Counted from the first letter of the stretch, positions 11,640 to 25,853 are shown. The stretch is DNA of 64,000 bases from Macrobrachium rosenbergii (GCF_040412425.1 NC_089741.1:36036522-36100521); one strand, 5' to 3'. A program made the numbers and translations. Notes: generated by a model not told the origin, from the sequence alone.

Positions 11640-11790
11640 TTAAAATGAGTTAGCCTGAGAGCAAACTTCTGGAATGAGTTAAACTTGTGAATGGCTGAGT
11701 TAAGAGAATGAGAAAGTGTGGTTGTGCTGGGCGATTTGACTGCAAAGTAGCAGAGCAAAGGTTAATAATTATATCGATCTTAAACAAAAG
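11640..11790 (+). pseudogene. Decayed non-LTR retrotransposon endonuclease fragment
   Basis: The plus strand reads FWNEL (11667-11681), then MAELRE, then VVVLGDLTAK ending at 11747, with stop codons between. A VVLGDxNA-type block after an FW..L block is the pattern of the EEP (apurinic-like) endonuclease of RTE/CR1-type LINEs, where the Asp is a metal ligand and Asn is usual where Thr is found here. The 132-codon open frame on the opposite strand (11360-11758) overlaps this remnant and is judged spurious. Confidence 0.5.
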
Positions 11791-12535
11791 ACGCAAATAG
11801 ACATTGTTTATCATTTAGCAAGAGTCTGTCAGAAGAAGAAGGTGGAACTGAAAAAAGTATTAACTGGATGGCTCGGGAGGCTATTTAGAATGAAAGGGCC
11901 TTCGTATCAGAAAAGCGAAAAATGTGCTCGCAGATTGAGTTGAGTGATGCTTTAGCGTTTATAGACTTCCTGGTTATGTGAAGCAGCTGATGTTATGGAA
12001 GACATCTCACTCATTTCGATGTTATGTGACTTATTTTTTCCAACAAGGCCGCCACACACGCATATATTATTCGTTGGACGTCCAGACCACTCTGCTTTGT
12101 AGCTATGGTTTTGGGTTGAGGTCGTGTGTTTGTATGTGAGAGAGAGAGGTGTGGGGCGCTGGAGGAGAGCGCCAGGGTTATGTCGATTCATATTATTCCA
12201 TATTCCGCTGATCAGCAAATACAGATTCAATAACGTAAGGAACCTAGCGACTCAAAGTGCTTTTAAACCGTTGTGGTGGCCATTTCTGTTAAACACCAAC
12301 AAATCTACGCGCTGATATGCTTATGCAAATGCCGTACTGTAATGCCTTTGGTAAATAACGGATTAAAGGAACTCCCGCATCTTGAAGATATTAACCCAGC
12401 ACAGGCATTTGCTCCTGGGTAAAATTCCTCATCACAATGATAAGATTCACGTGAGAAAAAAGTAAGGGTAAAACGTAAGTCGGTCTCCAAGGAGAATAAA
12501 AAGAAGAGAGAGAGAGAGTTGGAGTTTGTGTTTGA
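11791..12535. other. No gene recognised
   Basis: Mixed DNA. A small perfect stem, GGCGCT with AGCGCC, is present near 12155-12171. A short GA run and a GGA-rich block follow at 12500-12600. Confidence 0.45.
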
Positions 12536-13252
12536 GGCCAGGAGGAGGAGGAGGAGGAAGAAGAGAATGAGGAGGAGGAGGATGACGACGACAGTGGGAA
12601 AGGGGAGGTTGGGAGGCAGGAGAAGAGGGGAAACAGATGATTGGGTCCATAGGAGTGTGAATGTTGACGCTCAGAATAACTTCCCTCTCCTTCTTTTCAC
12701 AGAATTTATGAGAGAGGACATAAAATGAGCGAAAGCTTCTTTCTTTCGTGATTTGTTGCCGAGAGAGAAGGAGTGCAAGAGAGAAAAGGGAAGAAAAAAG
12801 AAAGAGAGAAATGGGACAGGACGTCTGTCCCTTATCGAGAAAGAAGAATCAAGTCGATGAAGATTTTGGGAGGAGATCTTGATACGAAGGTGAATTGAAA
12901 GGAACAACCCCCTTTCCCCTCCCAACCCCTACGTTCACTATTAGAGATGTTATTGACGGCTTGAGAGAGAGAGAGAGAGAAAAGAGAATGGAGTCACAGT
13001 GGCTATTAGGTTCGACTGTAAAAGTAAAAAAAAAAAAAAGATTGGTCAGGGTTTTTCTCTTGTGATTGGTTGATTTATTTTCAGATCCAGGAAAGATCAG
13101 GATTGCACAGATTGCAAGCCTGATTGCAACAATGGGGAAGGAAATCAGTTATGTGAAAATAAAGTCATAATGTCTGCAAACGATGGCTTGGCTGAATGGC
13201 TGTTTTGTTGGCAGGTTACCGAAGAAGTTAATTGTGTATTGTGTATTGTGTG

Positions 13253-13299
13253 TATTATTATTATTATTATTATTATTATTGTTATTATTATTATTATCC
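13253..13299. repeat. ATT microsatellite
   Basis: (ATT)n with one GTT interruption. The frames across it translate to Ile or Leu runs. Confidence 0.95.
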
Positions 13300-13535
13300 A
13301 GAATAAAGCTACAACCACCTGGAGGAAGCCTAAAAATTTACTATCCTTCAAAAATAAACTTCCATCAAATAAGATGACCAAATGAAAGAGAATTGAGGAA
13401 GAAAGAGAATCAGGTCAGAAACAAATAAGCCAAATTAATGGACCGAATAAATATTGACATTCTCTCCCACAATACCAAGTCCTTGAGAGCATGACACTTT
13501 GAAATAATGTGAAAGCTTCGCCCTCAATGAGAACA

Positions 13536-13598
<63 letters not shown>

Positions 13599-13745
13599 AG
13601 ATGAACCTATTCTGTGGAACATTTAGGGACCATTGACTTAATTCAAGCTTCAAAAGAATATGGTGTTTATTTGAAAAAGTAACAGAAGGTAATAGAATGC
13701 AGAAGAAGAGATCAGTCATTAGAAAAGAAAAATATCAACAAATAA
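13536..13745 (+). repeat. ATT-tailed interspersed repeat, copy 2
   Basis: (ATT)n at 13536-13594 is followed by the family body: TTCAGGAGATGAACCTATTC, CATTGACTTAATTCAAGCTT, and GCAGAAGAAGAGATCAG. It lacks part of the GGCC block seen in copy 1. Confidence 0.85.
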
Positions 13746-15195
13746 ATAAATAAATATAGATAAACATGTAAAGTAAACATAAAATAAATAAATAGATAAA
13801 CATGTAAGTAAAATACAGGAGAATTGTTTGACATTAGTAATGCATTGCATCTTTCCAGGGTTAGTGAAGAATTAAACACTTCTGGTATTTGGATGTGGCA
13901 ACGTAGCAAAGTGAGTAGCACGCACTAGAAGTGTTCGTGGAAGTGTTTTGCTTGGATGCATCTTGCAGAAAGATGGGTGAACTGGATAACTTGAGAAGAT
14001 GATGACTGAAGAACTGTCTATGTATCTAGGACACTTCATTTCTATCAAATTAAAGAAATATTTCTTCAGTGCTGTGAAGAAGGAAGCTTAGGGTTGAGTA
14101 TTTGAAAGTAGTCGGAACGGGAGGCGGTAAGATCGGCAGATCGATAATATCTCTGTTCAGGCCATCAGTAGTAACCGCATTTTACATGATGAGATTAAAC
14201 TTGCAAGTAGAATAGCATCTTATGCAGAGTGCAAATTTTTATGAACCTATACAAAAAGCCCCTCAATTTTAATTATTTTAGTTATCAGCTATATATTTTA
14301 TAATGGTTTTCTGCTTGGCTGGCTCTTTACAAGTGATGCATACCGCAGATAAAACTTGTAAATTTAAGCTACAGCAACTCAAACTCAGGCTAGAGATTAT
14401 ATAAATTTCTGTTAGATGCAGGATACCTTGATTTTTCAAGTGCCGTGTGTATGATGGAAGGCCAGGCACCAGAAGCATCTGATAATTTGAGTGCCAGATC
14501 GTGACACTGATCAAGACTAAAAGCAACAAGGTGAGAGTTCGCTTACCTTGTCCTTATCACTCAGATTCTGGCAGTTGGGACAAACATTGAGGATAATGAG
14601 GACCTTTGGAAATTGGTTTTGTTTTGGCTGATGGGGCCTTCTGGAAGAAGACTTCTGAAACTTTGTGTCAGTTTCTCTCATATTGTGATCATGGGTTCAT
14701 GCAGAAAATGATATAGTATAGAAACTCAATTTTTAATTTTTGCCAAGAGGAGAGAGAGAGAGAGTATAGGAACCAGAAATGCTTTTGTTTAGAGAGGAAG
14801 GCAGAGTAAAAAAAAATAAAACCTTCCAAAGCAGAAGGCACAGACAGGGTTTGGGCAGTGGATGAGTTGACTATTAAAATTAGTAATCGTTTTGAGAGTC
14901 GAAGAGAATAGGGAATAATTCTTCAAAATAGGAAGAGAGAGACAAAAGAAACTGAAAAATTAAACCCCCAAAAAAAAATCCCTCGAGAGTGAGCAGGAAG
15001 GCAAGGTAAAAGTCGCCCAAATGAAGGGCAGGGTCTCTGAAGAAGAGATTGATAGAGAGAGAGATGAAGGGGTGGGGTGGGCGGTGGTGCGGTTCTTACC
15101 CTTCCATGGTTTTGCGCGTGAGGCTTGGGTGCGCTCACTTCTGAGTGGTATTGATCCTGCTTTCCCGCCCTTCACGTGGGGTCCTTGCTGCAGGC
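13746..15195. other. No gene recognised
   Basis: Starts with ATAA-type short repeats (13740-13815). The rest is AT-rich and unique-looking. The frames at 14278-14529 and 14923-15175 (minus strand) are not bounded by good splice signals. Confidence 0.45.
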
Positions 15196-15197
15196 CA

Positions 15198-15199
<2 letters not shown>

Positions 15200-15256
<57 letters not shown>
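15200..15256. repeat. TC microsatellite
   Basis: Pure (TC)n of about 28 units. Confidence 0.97.
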
Positions 15257-15257
<1 letters not shown>

Positions 15258-15408
15258 TAATGCATATACAGGAAGAGAGAAATGGTGATAGTATAGTAAG
15301 GTTTTCAGTGAAATAAACACCTATTAAAAGTTTGGCGATTGTTTGTGGAATCTTTGTTGTGCAAGAGTCGCTAATGAAACATTTTATCTCTGAACGTTTG
15401 CTTGGTTT

Positions 15409-15530
<122 letters not shown>

Positions 15531-15781
15531 ATATAGTATATATATACATAAATTTATATATATTTTACCAATAAGCCATTCCCCAAAATGGAGGTATCTG
15601 TTGAGAAAAGCAAAATGGTATTCAATCAAAATTTCATCCATTAGATATGAGTAAATTTGAGATGCAGTGCAAATACCTGTTTTAAGTTCACTTCATATGT
15701 ATACCACCACTGAAGGTTCATCAACAGCACGTCAACCACCCCCAAACCCCTTCACTCTGTAATTCACCTCTGGTCATGAAT

Positions 15782-15782
<1 letters not shown>

Positions 15783-15837
<55 letters not shown>
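15783..15837. repeat. TC microsatellite
   Basis: Pure (TC)n of about 27 units. Confidence 0.97.
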
Positions 15838-15840
<3 letters not shown>

Positions 15841-16021
15841 CCAAGGTAGAGTCTCTTCAGACCCAGGGCTCCGCCCTTTCAGTACTATCAACTCCCCCTC
15901 ACTCGTACACCTTTACACACCACCTAACCTCCTTTATTGCGTTTATTTGATTATCTTTTCGTTTCTTCTTCGCCACATTCTTCATAACAGTTCATCTCAA
16001 TAGTGTCTGCTTTTATTTTAT

Positions 16022-16113
16022 TTTCGTTTGCATTCATGGAACTTCTCACTCCCGTAAAGAAGAAGAAGTCGGCTTATGTTCGTGTTTGCATTCATCGTGA
16101 ACTTTTCACTCCC
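16022..16113. repeat. Local direct duplication
   Basis: TTTGCATTCATGGAACTTCT near 16027 recurs as TTTGCATTCATCGTGAACTT near 16085. Both are followed by CACTCCC. Confidence 0.7.
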
Positions 16114-16345
16114 TTTGGATAAGTGGCTCAGCATTCGAGATGCTATGTCTGCTTTCTCTTCGTCTCTTCCCTTATTCTGCGACTCGTTTCTCTCGCTCTT
16201 TCCATTTCCCCTAAATTTGCATCCAAATTGCCATTTCCACTTTTCCAAAGTCAGTTTTTGTCATTTGTGTCTCTGTCTTAAAGGATTCTGACTTACGCTA
16301 CCATTAAATCTCAGCATTCTTCTCGTATAATCAAATACTTTTACC

Positions 16346-16913
16346 GGTGGCATTTTCCCGAGATGTAACCGAGTACCGGGAGGACATTTTCCCGGATGTA
16401 ACCGAGTACCAGGAGGACGCATTTCCCAAGATGTAACCAGTACCGGGAGGACGCATTTTCCCGGATGTAACCGAGTACCGGGAGGACGCATTTTCCCCGG
16501 ATGTAACCGAGTACCGGAGGACGCATTTTCCAGATGAAACCGAGTACCGGAAAGACGCATTATCGAGGCGTAACCGGTAGCCTCCCAGGAGGACGCATTT
16601 TCCCGAGATGTAACCGAGTACCGGGAGGACGCATTTTCCGAAATATAACCGAGTACCGGAAAGACGCATTTTCCCAGCGTAACCAGTAGCCTACCAGGAG
16701 GACGCATTTTCCGAGATGTAACCGAGTACCGGGAGGACGCATTTTCCCGAGATGTAACCGAGTACCAGGGCGTTTTTCCCGAGATGTAGCCTTGTACCGG
16801 GAGGACGCATTTTCGCCGAGATGTAACCGAGTAGCCTACCAGGAGGCGCATTTTCCCCGAGATGTAACCGAGTACCGGGACGTTTTTTCCCGAGACATAA
16901 CCAGTACTGGGAC
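16346..16913. repeat. 36-bp minisatellite array related to that at 1-1127
   Basis: About 16 tandem units. Each has GATGTAACCGAGTACCGGGA as at the left end of the window, but with GGACGCATTTTCCCGA in place of CGTCTTTTCCCGA. Variant units carrying GTAGCCTCCCAGGAGG or GTAGCCTACCAGGAGG recur near 16567, 16685 and 16831, which hints at a higher-order pattern. The last units revert to the CGTTTTTTCCC form of the first array. Confidence 0.93.
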
Positions 16914-17036
16914 CTTTCCTGAAAAAGCGGGACACCACATCTTAAAAACTAACCATAGAATTTTCTTGAAAGTAAAAACATGTTTTCCGCCCCAAAATAC
17001 CCCGAATATGTACTTTAGCAGCTAACCTAGGGCACG
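16914..17036. repeat. Second copy of the minisatellite element tail
   Basis: GGGACCTTTCCTGAAAAAGC, then AACCATAGAATTTTCTTGAA, a diverged spacer, and GCTAACCTAGGGCACGGC. This matches the blocks and order at 1128-1275, but only one AACCT unit is left. Confidence 0.75.
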
Positions 17037-17430
17037 GCAAAAAAAAAAAAAAAAAAAATCACCTACTTCCCTGCTATTTGTGCAGCGTCTCTCATTGCTC
17101 CACCCTGGAACACTCATCTTCGATCCTCTCTAACCAGTCACTGTTCCATCTGCTTGTTTGAAATGTGCTCTCATTGTCGTCACACGAAACTTCAAGTTGA
17201 TCACCTTAGCCGGAAAATTAACTAATTAAGTGTTAATCTCATTGGAACTCCGGGCTGATTTGTTATCGCCTTCAGATATTCTCTTGCCTCATATTGTGTA
17301 GAAAAAGAAGGAATATTAATTAGGTGGTGATTTTTCTAATATGGGCTTTTCAGATTTCTGTAATGAATTCTAATGAGGTGTGGCATATCAGTCGCTGATA
17401 TTATAGTTATAAGATGATGGAATAGAACAG

Positions 17431-17720
17431 AATATAGAATTTAGGCCAAGGCCAAGCGCTGGGACCTATGAGGTCATTCAGCGCTGAAACAGAAATTGAC
17501 AGTAGTAGAAGGTTTGAAAGGTGGGAGGAGAAAACCTCGCATTGCACTATGAAACAACTGTTAGAGGTGGAAAGTCAGATGGAAAGCGAATATGAACGGA
17601 GGTACAGTAAAAGGAACGAAAGATGTTGCAGCTACGGGCCCAGGGGACGCTTCGACCATAACGCCACAGTGCACCACGTGAGGTGCCACTGACGGCACTA
17701 ATCCCCTACAGGGGTATTCA
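17431..17720 (-). repeat. Hairpin-capped interspersed repeat, copy 2
   Basis: Minus-strand copy: GCGCTGGGACCTATGAGGTC at one end, GTGCACCACGTGAGGTGCCA and CCCCTACAGGGG at the other. The open frame 17468-17692 is this repeat, not a gene. Confidence 0.88.
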
Positions 17721-18318
17721 TAAGATGATGGTGATAATGGTAAAAACAATGATGAAATTGATGTTGATGACAGTACCAAAATCATCGTCACCAAAGAAGT
17801 AAAAAGAATGTGGTGATATTCCGGAGAAATAATGTCGGATTGCTTTACTGGAATAGCCTTGGGAACGAGGATTATCATTAGGGATAATAATCACACAGTG
17901 ATTATCGCTATCCGATTAAGACTATCTCATTTCTTTCAGGAAGGATGCGCGCGCAGGAAGTTATTTCTTTTTTATGTAAGGAAGAAATGTTTCTTCGTCG
18001 TATGTCATAAACAAATGCCACATATATATCCATTATCAGTTGTGTCCATATATACCAACTTGTTTTTTCCTTGGTGGCAAAACTTTTCAATTCACTCACT
18101 TTTTCATTTTTGGTCTGAACTCCCACTGTTCTTGCCTTGGTAAGGTCCTGCGTTATCCGCCTTCACTTTTGTGATCAAAATCATCCATGAACCTACAAAA
18201 GTATGTTGGAAAATGTTCAGCTTGTGTCATTTTATATCCTTCTGTTGCATTTTCTCTGCCAAAACTTACCTTATAAGTACACCTGAAAGAACATATCAGT
18301 ACGATATATGAACCTTTA
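17721..18318. other. No gene recognised
   Basis: AT-rich with GATGATG-type low complexity at 17720-17770. The open frame 17832-18143 (103 codons) shows no domain I recognise. Confidence 0.45.
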
Positions 18319-18319
18319 T

Positions 18320-18323
18320 AATA

Positions 18324-18405
<82 letters not shown>
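18320..18405. repeat. TA microsatellite
   Basis: About 43 TA units. Confidence 0.97.
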
Positions 18406-18408
<3 letters not shown>

Positions 18409-18680
18409 ATGTATGTATGTATTACGTTTTTATATTTCATGTACATTTATATACCACCCTAATGTATTGAATGTATGTCGTTCCTATATGGATCGTGTAC
18501 GATATGTAATGACCAAACCTCCTTGTCTGGCAGTACTGTTTAGCCAGTACAGGAACCGCTCAGTACTCCCTTGCACACACATAATTTGCACCTCTTTGTT
18601 AACTCCACTAGACAATACGACCTACTTTTAATATCTGAATGTTTCCTTCACCCAACCTTTAGTGATAAGGATACCCATCG

Positions 18681-18683
<3 letters not shown>

Positions 18684-18711
<28 letters not shown>
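18684..18711. repeat. CA microsatellite
   Basis: (CA)14. Confidence 0.95.
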
Positions 18712-18713
<2 letters not shown>

Positions 18714-19681
18714 TACATATCTGGTCACTCATTCGATTAAGCATACCAAATAAAAAAAGTTTGTTCAGATTCTCCCTGTATTTTCATTAATTACCTCTCT
18801 ATCTTTTTTTTTTCTTCTCGATACCACGTCCGTGTACATACACCTCATAAAATCTCTCATTTTGTTTCCCAATTTATCATTCCTGTACGTTTTCATTCAG
18901 TGGCCCCATCCTTGAGTTCTGTCCACTTCTTACAGAACGCCTTCCACTGTGGTGTCTCTCAGCCAGCCCATTTTTCAGCCAGATTTTCCTTGTATGCCAT
19001 TCTCCCTCCAGTCTCAGCAGACTCCCTGTCTTAATTCCGTTTTTAAAGCCACGTCTTAAACTTTAACCTTTATGAAATCATTTTTACCTCCAGCACCGTG
19101 CTTCCTATGGAACGATTTATCATGTCAGATCAACTTTTATTATTACTCGTGATGGAAAATCGTCAGAACATAACATCAGCAGAAGTGAAAGTTGGTAAAA
19201 ATAAAAAAAAAAAAATAAAATCTTGTCCCTGCAGACGTAACATCAACAATAAGAATTGTTTAAAACAAGAAAAATTATTTTTGTATCCTTTGATTGAAGT
19301 TATAAATTGAACATAAAATCAGTTCATACCCTAAATTAGGAATTTCTTCTTTATCCAGATTACATGTAAGGGACTCAGTGTCCTCATTTTCAAGCATTAC
19401 GATTCTGTCAATTAAGATGAATGAGAGTACTGATAAAAATCAAGTGATGTGACCGCAGCTATTGCTTAATACTGCAAGTTATTTTCAGTGCTCGTCAAAT
19501 CACCGCAATTTTATCTTTAAGTTTTTTTTTTTTTTTTGCATTCCTCAGGCACCGTAAGGTTCCATTTTTTTTTCGTTAATGGCTTTACCACCATTGTCAC
19601 CGTCCCCAACATTATTAACATTTATGCTTATTAAAATTGTTAATATTGATGCTTATTGTTAAGTATTATTTTATGTTTCTT
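18712..19681. other. No gene recognised
   Basis: T-rich and AT-rich DNA with homopolymer runs near 18805, 19205 and 19525. No supported gene. Confidence 0.45.
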
Positions 19682-19851
19682 CTTCCTCTAAATTTGGGTT
19701 CAGATCTCTCTTCATCCTCATAAATTTATTCTCAGATCTTCGTCTTCTCTAAATTTATTTTCAGATCTTTCATTATTTTCATCATCCTCATAGAATTTAT
19801 TCTCAGATCTTTCGTCTTCGCTAAATTTATTTTCGGACCTTCGTCGTATTT
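19682..19851. repeat. 35-bp degenerate minisatellite
   Basis: About five copies of AAATTTATTTTCAGATCTTT followed by CGTCTTC or a CATCCTC variant. Confidence 0.8.
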
Positions 19852-19984
19852 GACAGGCAGAATCCTAAACCCAGTATCTTGACATGCGTCTCAAGGTCAG
19901 AGGCCATTTTATGCCAAAGCCTTAAGATTTCAACAGAAAATTCTTTTATTTTTGCATCGAGCCTTAAAAAAATTTTATAGATTA

Positions 19985-20077
19985 GAAAGGTGCATCATTT
20001 GCACCTTGAAAGGAAAAACAGTTTAGAAAATTAGTCAAATATATTGTGGCATTTTGACTCCCGTCCCCCACACCCAA

Positions 20078-20148
<71 letters not shown>

Positions 20149-20287
20149 CACTGAGACTTAAAAAGATTAATGACTTGAAAAGATGCCTCAGTTATGTTTT
20201 AAAAATGAACGAGAACTTTAGACAGTTAGTCAAAAATGTATTTACATGGCATTTTAAAATCCTTCTCCCCAACCTACTCACCCCATC

Positions 20288-20368
<81 letters not shown>

Positions 20369-20510
20369 CATTGAAAATTAAAAAAAGTGTAATAGCAGAA
20401 AGATGCCTCAGTTATGTTTTAAAAATGAACAGAATGAGCAATTTAGACAGTTAGTCGAAATATATTGTGGCATTTTAAATCCCTCCCTCAAAAAATATAT
20501 ATATATGGCT
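19985..20510. repeat. Three long tandem units, each ending in a TA microsatellite
   Basis: The block with GTTTTAAAAATGAAC, then TTAGACAGTTAGTC, then TGGCATTTTAAATCC followed by (TA)n occurs at about 20170-20366 and 20390-20510. A diverged first copy, with ATATTGTGGCATTTTGACTC and its own TA tract, lies at 19985-20145. TA length differs greatly between copies. The first copy also holds the stem AGGTGCA with TGCACCT. Confidence 0.8.
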
Positions 20511-21470
20511 TTGTGATACAGGAAAAAAAACTCAGTGTATAGAACTTTTTTAAAGTGCCAAACTATTCTCTATTGTCTGTCAAATTCAGGTGAAAAGGCA
20601 TGGTTGACCTAGAATATAATGGCTGTGTATTTCAATTCGAAGGCAAACACGACATTCAAGGTCATTAAAAAATGATTGAAATAAATTACTTTAATTTTCT
20701 GACGTTATGTCCATTTTATAGTTATAATTCTATGTTGAGCAGTCAGAGCGCTCATTGTGTATAAAACTTGACCGGTTTATGGGATCTTGCGTGTAATAAA
20801 TCTATTTTAAGTCAGACCTATAAATTGACCAACTAATTATAAAATCTCTCTCTTTTCCAGGTAAGATGTAATTCGACGTAAAAGGACGTAAGTTCAGTAA
20901 CGTATCATTTCTCTTCTTCCTTTTGTGAGAGTTTTGTGAATCTTGCTGTTAAGAGTTTTCAAGAAAGTCTTTACTTTTTGGTTGAAAGGAACTGCTATGT
21001 AAGGTTTATTATTTTACCTAAAATATTTAGGCTCTTCAGAATATTCAAGACTGAATAGATATATATGTAAGGTGTTTTGTCATCCAGTTTCACAGTTTTT
21101 TTTCCAATTTTGTCTTGGTAAGCGTTCAGCATTGCATAACTATCTAGATTATACGTGTGCAGTGTGTTACAGTGAGGGTTTATAATACCCTTATTTGGTA
21201 TCTAAATCATTCCATTCAAGACTACCCTTGTTCTAAGACCAAATGCATCTTTTGTTCTCATTGGAACATTTGATTTCCTTCGAATAGTAGAACGGGCCTA
21301 GAGCGTTCCACCTTTATGGGAATCGCACCCCGGGACTTGTTGCTAGTGAAATGAATGTCATGATGCAATAATGGGCATTCTTTGAGACATATTTCTTCAA
21401 AGCATGCCGACCTCCCAATCCTCGGCAAGCCTTTTCGATCCAGCTGCGGCCCAAGAAGACGATAACCATG
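20511..21470. other. No gene recognised
   Basis: AT-rich unique-looking DNA with no supported open frame. Confidence 0.45.
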
Positions 21471-21782
21471 GAATGGAAATAAATTTCGGCCACAGGCTAA
21501 GCGCTTTAGGACCTATAAGGTCATTCAGCGTTGACAGGGAATTGAGAGTAGAAAGTTTTGAAAGGTGTAACAGGAGAAAACCCTAGCATTTGCACTATGA
21601 AACAATTTTCAGGGAGGGTGTATAACAAGATGGAAGAAGAGAATACGAACAGAAGGTACAGTAATAGGGATGAAAGGGCTTGCAGCTAGGGGCCTAAGGA
21701 AGGGACTGCAAAAAGGGAACCAGGAATACTACAGTGCACCGCATGACGTGCGCTGATGGCACTACCTCCTAAATGGGTTATT
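21471..21782 (-). repeat. Hairpin-capped interspersed repeat, copy 3
   Basis: Minus-strand copy. CTAAGCGCTTTAGGACCTAT and GGTCATTCAGCG mark one end; CAGTGCACCGCATGACGTGC and GGCACTACC mark the other. The frame 21404-21586 lies across it and is not a gene. Confidence 0.88.
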
Positions 21783-23039
<1,257 letters not shown>

Positions 23040-23084
23040 TTTTAAATTCTCAGAAAAGTCTTCATACTCTTCATACCCTATCAC

Positions 23085-23205
23085 CACAAAGCCTTACATC
23101 GAAATGCAAAGAATACTGAGCAATTCTGATGTCTCTAACACGATTCGAACCGCATCCGGAGTATCTGAGCGAGGTCAAGTTCTCCAACGTAACCTCTTTT
23201 GATAC
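23085..23205 (-). repeat. Possible tRNA-derived fragment with a B box
   Basis: On the minus strand GATGCGGTTCGAATCGTG fits the pol III B-box consensus closely. It is followed on that strand by about 100 bp of non-repeat sequence and then by the CA/TA microsatellite, the layout of a SINE with a simple-repeat tail. No clear A box is found. Confidence 0.3.
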
Positions 23206-23383
23206 AGTGATTCCCAGATTATATATATATGTATGTATATGTATGTGTATATATATACATAAATATATATATATATAAATAATCGTCTTAATTACAATGT
23301 CCTCTTAACTTACCAGATTCTTCACACTTTTGGATGCACTTGTCACTACAATTGTATACATATCTGCAAAAAACGACAAACAG

Positions 23384-23708
<325 letters not shown>

Positions 23709-23759
23709 TATGCTGTCTTTCTTATTACTTGGATTTGTTGGTATGTATTGCACTCATTG

Positions 23760-24450
23760 GAATAATAATAATATAACAGTAATAATGAAATGTTTATATT
23801 CAGAAAAAGTCAGCATATTTTGCCAGGTTTTGAGATAATTGACTGAGCTTAATCTGGTATGTTGACACAGTTAATTTTGCAAGATTGAAAAGCCAGACCT
23901 CTCAGATCCCTCGCAACATATTTACATTTAATTTGAAATAATTTTCTCATTCCTTACATTTCAGAAATTATAGCAGTAATTTGTAATGTTTTTATTTTTG
24001 CAACTTAGCTCATTTTATTAAAGTGTATCGCCTTCCGCCAGCTAATATTCATATGGCGATTTGTAAATTGGTCTCTGTGTTTATAGTTCACGCTGAGGCT
24101 ATGGGTAATTTCAGTGAACTGATTAATCTGAATATGTAAAAATAATTAGAAACAGATTAATTTGGCTTTTCGTACCAGTTTTTTGCGCCATTTATTGATA
24201 CTAATTTCATTCCGCTGGTGGTTTTCAAACTCGTCTCCTGTCTAATTCCTTCGTTTGTTATTTGTGTTTACTCAGTCTCTGTATCGTTCGAGTTATTTCC
24301 TAATATTATCACGAATTTATCAGATGCCTTCTTTGAATTTTATCCCTAAATTTTTATTGTATGTCTTGCCTTTCCATTTTGGGATTTTTTTTTTTGTCAT
24401 GAGCTTTACAAATCCTGATCTTTTTACTCAAGTCAGAGATTTCCCCTGGG
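23760..24450. other. No gene recognised
   Basis: AT-rich unique-looking DNA. Confidence 0.45.
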
Positions 24451-24454
24451 TGTA

Positions 24455-24752
24455 GTGCCGTCAGTGCGCCTCATGCGGTGCACTGTAGGCAAAACTTTAC
24501 GTTCTTTGCAGCGTCCTTCCTTAGGCCCTAGCTGCAACCCCTTTCATTCCTTTACCGTGCCTCCTTTCATATTCTCTTTCTTTCATCTTACTTTACACCC
24601 TCTTCTAACTGTTGATTGATAGTGCAACTGCAGAGTTTGCCTCCTGTTGCACCTTTCAAACCTTTCTACTGTCAATGTCCGTTTCAGCGCTGAATGACCC
24701 CGTAGGTCCCAGTGCTTGGCCTTTGCCTAAATTCTATATTCAATTCAAGATC
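24455..24752 (+). repeat. Hairpin-capped interspersed repeat, copy 4
   Basis: Near-complete copy: GTAGTGCCGTCAGTGCGCCT, GCGGTGCACTGTAGG, TTGCCTCCTGTTGCACC, GCGCTGAATGACCCCGTAGG, GCTTGGCC, TAAATTCTATATTC. Confidence 0.9.
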
Positions 24753-25853
24753 TCCGCATTCTCGAAATAATGAGATTAAACGCGTGCCTTACAAATACTG
24801 AAGAGGTATTCTTCCTCTTGTCGAAAATGCGCGAGAATTTGTCCCATTCTCCCCCTCCCCAGGCTGGCTCAAGATTTCTTGTGTCTACGCCAATTTCTAT
24901 TTAACCAAAAACTGTTGTGATTGCTGGGCAAAGAAACATCTCTTTTAACCGTGAAATATCTCTTCTTCTTCTTCTTTTTTTAACCGTGAGGAAATGTTGC
25001 TGTAGCTTGTATGTGCGATACTCCTTTGTGCCTGTTTGAGCGCAGCGATAATCTAGAAGGTTGCTCTGGAGGACTTGGTAAACGTGTCAATTGATGATGT
25101 GATTATATGTTGCCGGAGGCGATGCAGATTCGTTTTCGCCTGAATTTGGCTTCGTGTTCACAGAACCGCTGCTGGCCCTTAAATGGAGGAGACATCATGA
25201 TTCAGAGAAACCAAAATACTTACCGCGTTTCGTCCTTCCCTAATTACTGATTGATTAATATACCTCACCTTTATCAAAAGCATTCTCTAAGAAAGAGACT
25301 GGTCGTGAGACGATGACATACCATATACAACTCAAACACGATCTTTTTTTTTACACGGTCTTTATCGGGAGAGAGCGATAAGACAGACAAGAGACACCTC
25401 TCCGAGAGAGCCAAGCGGCGTTGTTGTACGTCCCTCCTGCTGCTGCTGTCTTTTTCAGAGGTTCAGTTGCCTTTGGTGAATCGTGTCGTGAAGAAGGGTG
25501 TCTTAGTGCGGAAGGTGTCTTGGCACTTAGCTAACCTACCTTCCTCCCTCCTCCTCCTCCTCCTCTTCTTCTTCTTCTGCTTCTTCCTCTTATTGTACTT
25601 TTTGAGAAAGTTTTTTTCTCACATCGGGGAAATCTCTCCGTGTGAATTTCGTCTCGCTTTTGTGGCTCAGTGGTGTGTGAAAATGGGGAAAAGTGGAGAC
25701 GTTACGACGACAAGATTCCATGTTGCGACATTGACTGTTTGTTGTCTTACAGAATCTTGCTGTATGTCACGGAGGTTGAATTACAAGAGACTAAATTAAT
25801 GAAGTTTATCCCAGTTTTTTTCAAACAAATTCACTTCCCGTATTTGTGTATGC

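Noticed and set aside
11360..11758. 132-codon minus-strand open frame
   Set aside because: It lies opposite a decayed LINE endonuclease and has no recognisable domain.
17468..17692. 74-codon frame as a gene
   Set aside because: It coincides exactly with a minus-strand copy of the hairpin-capped repeat.
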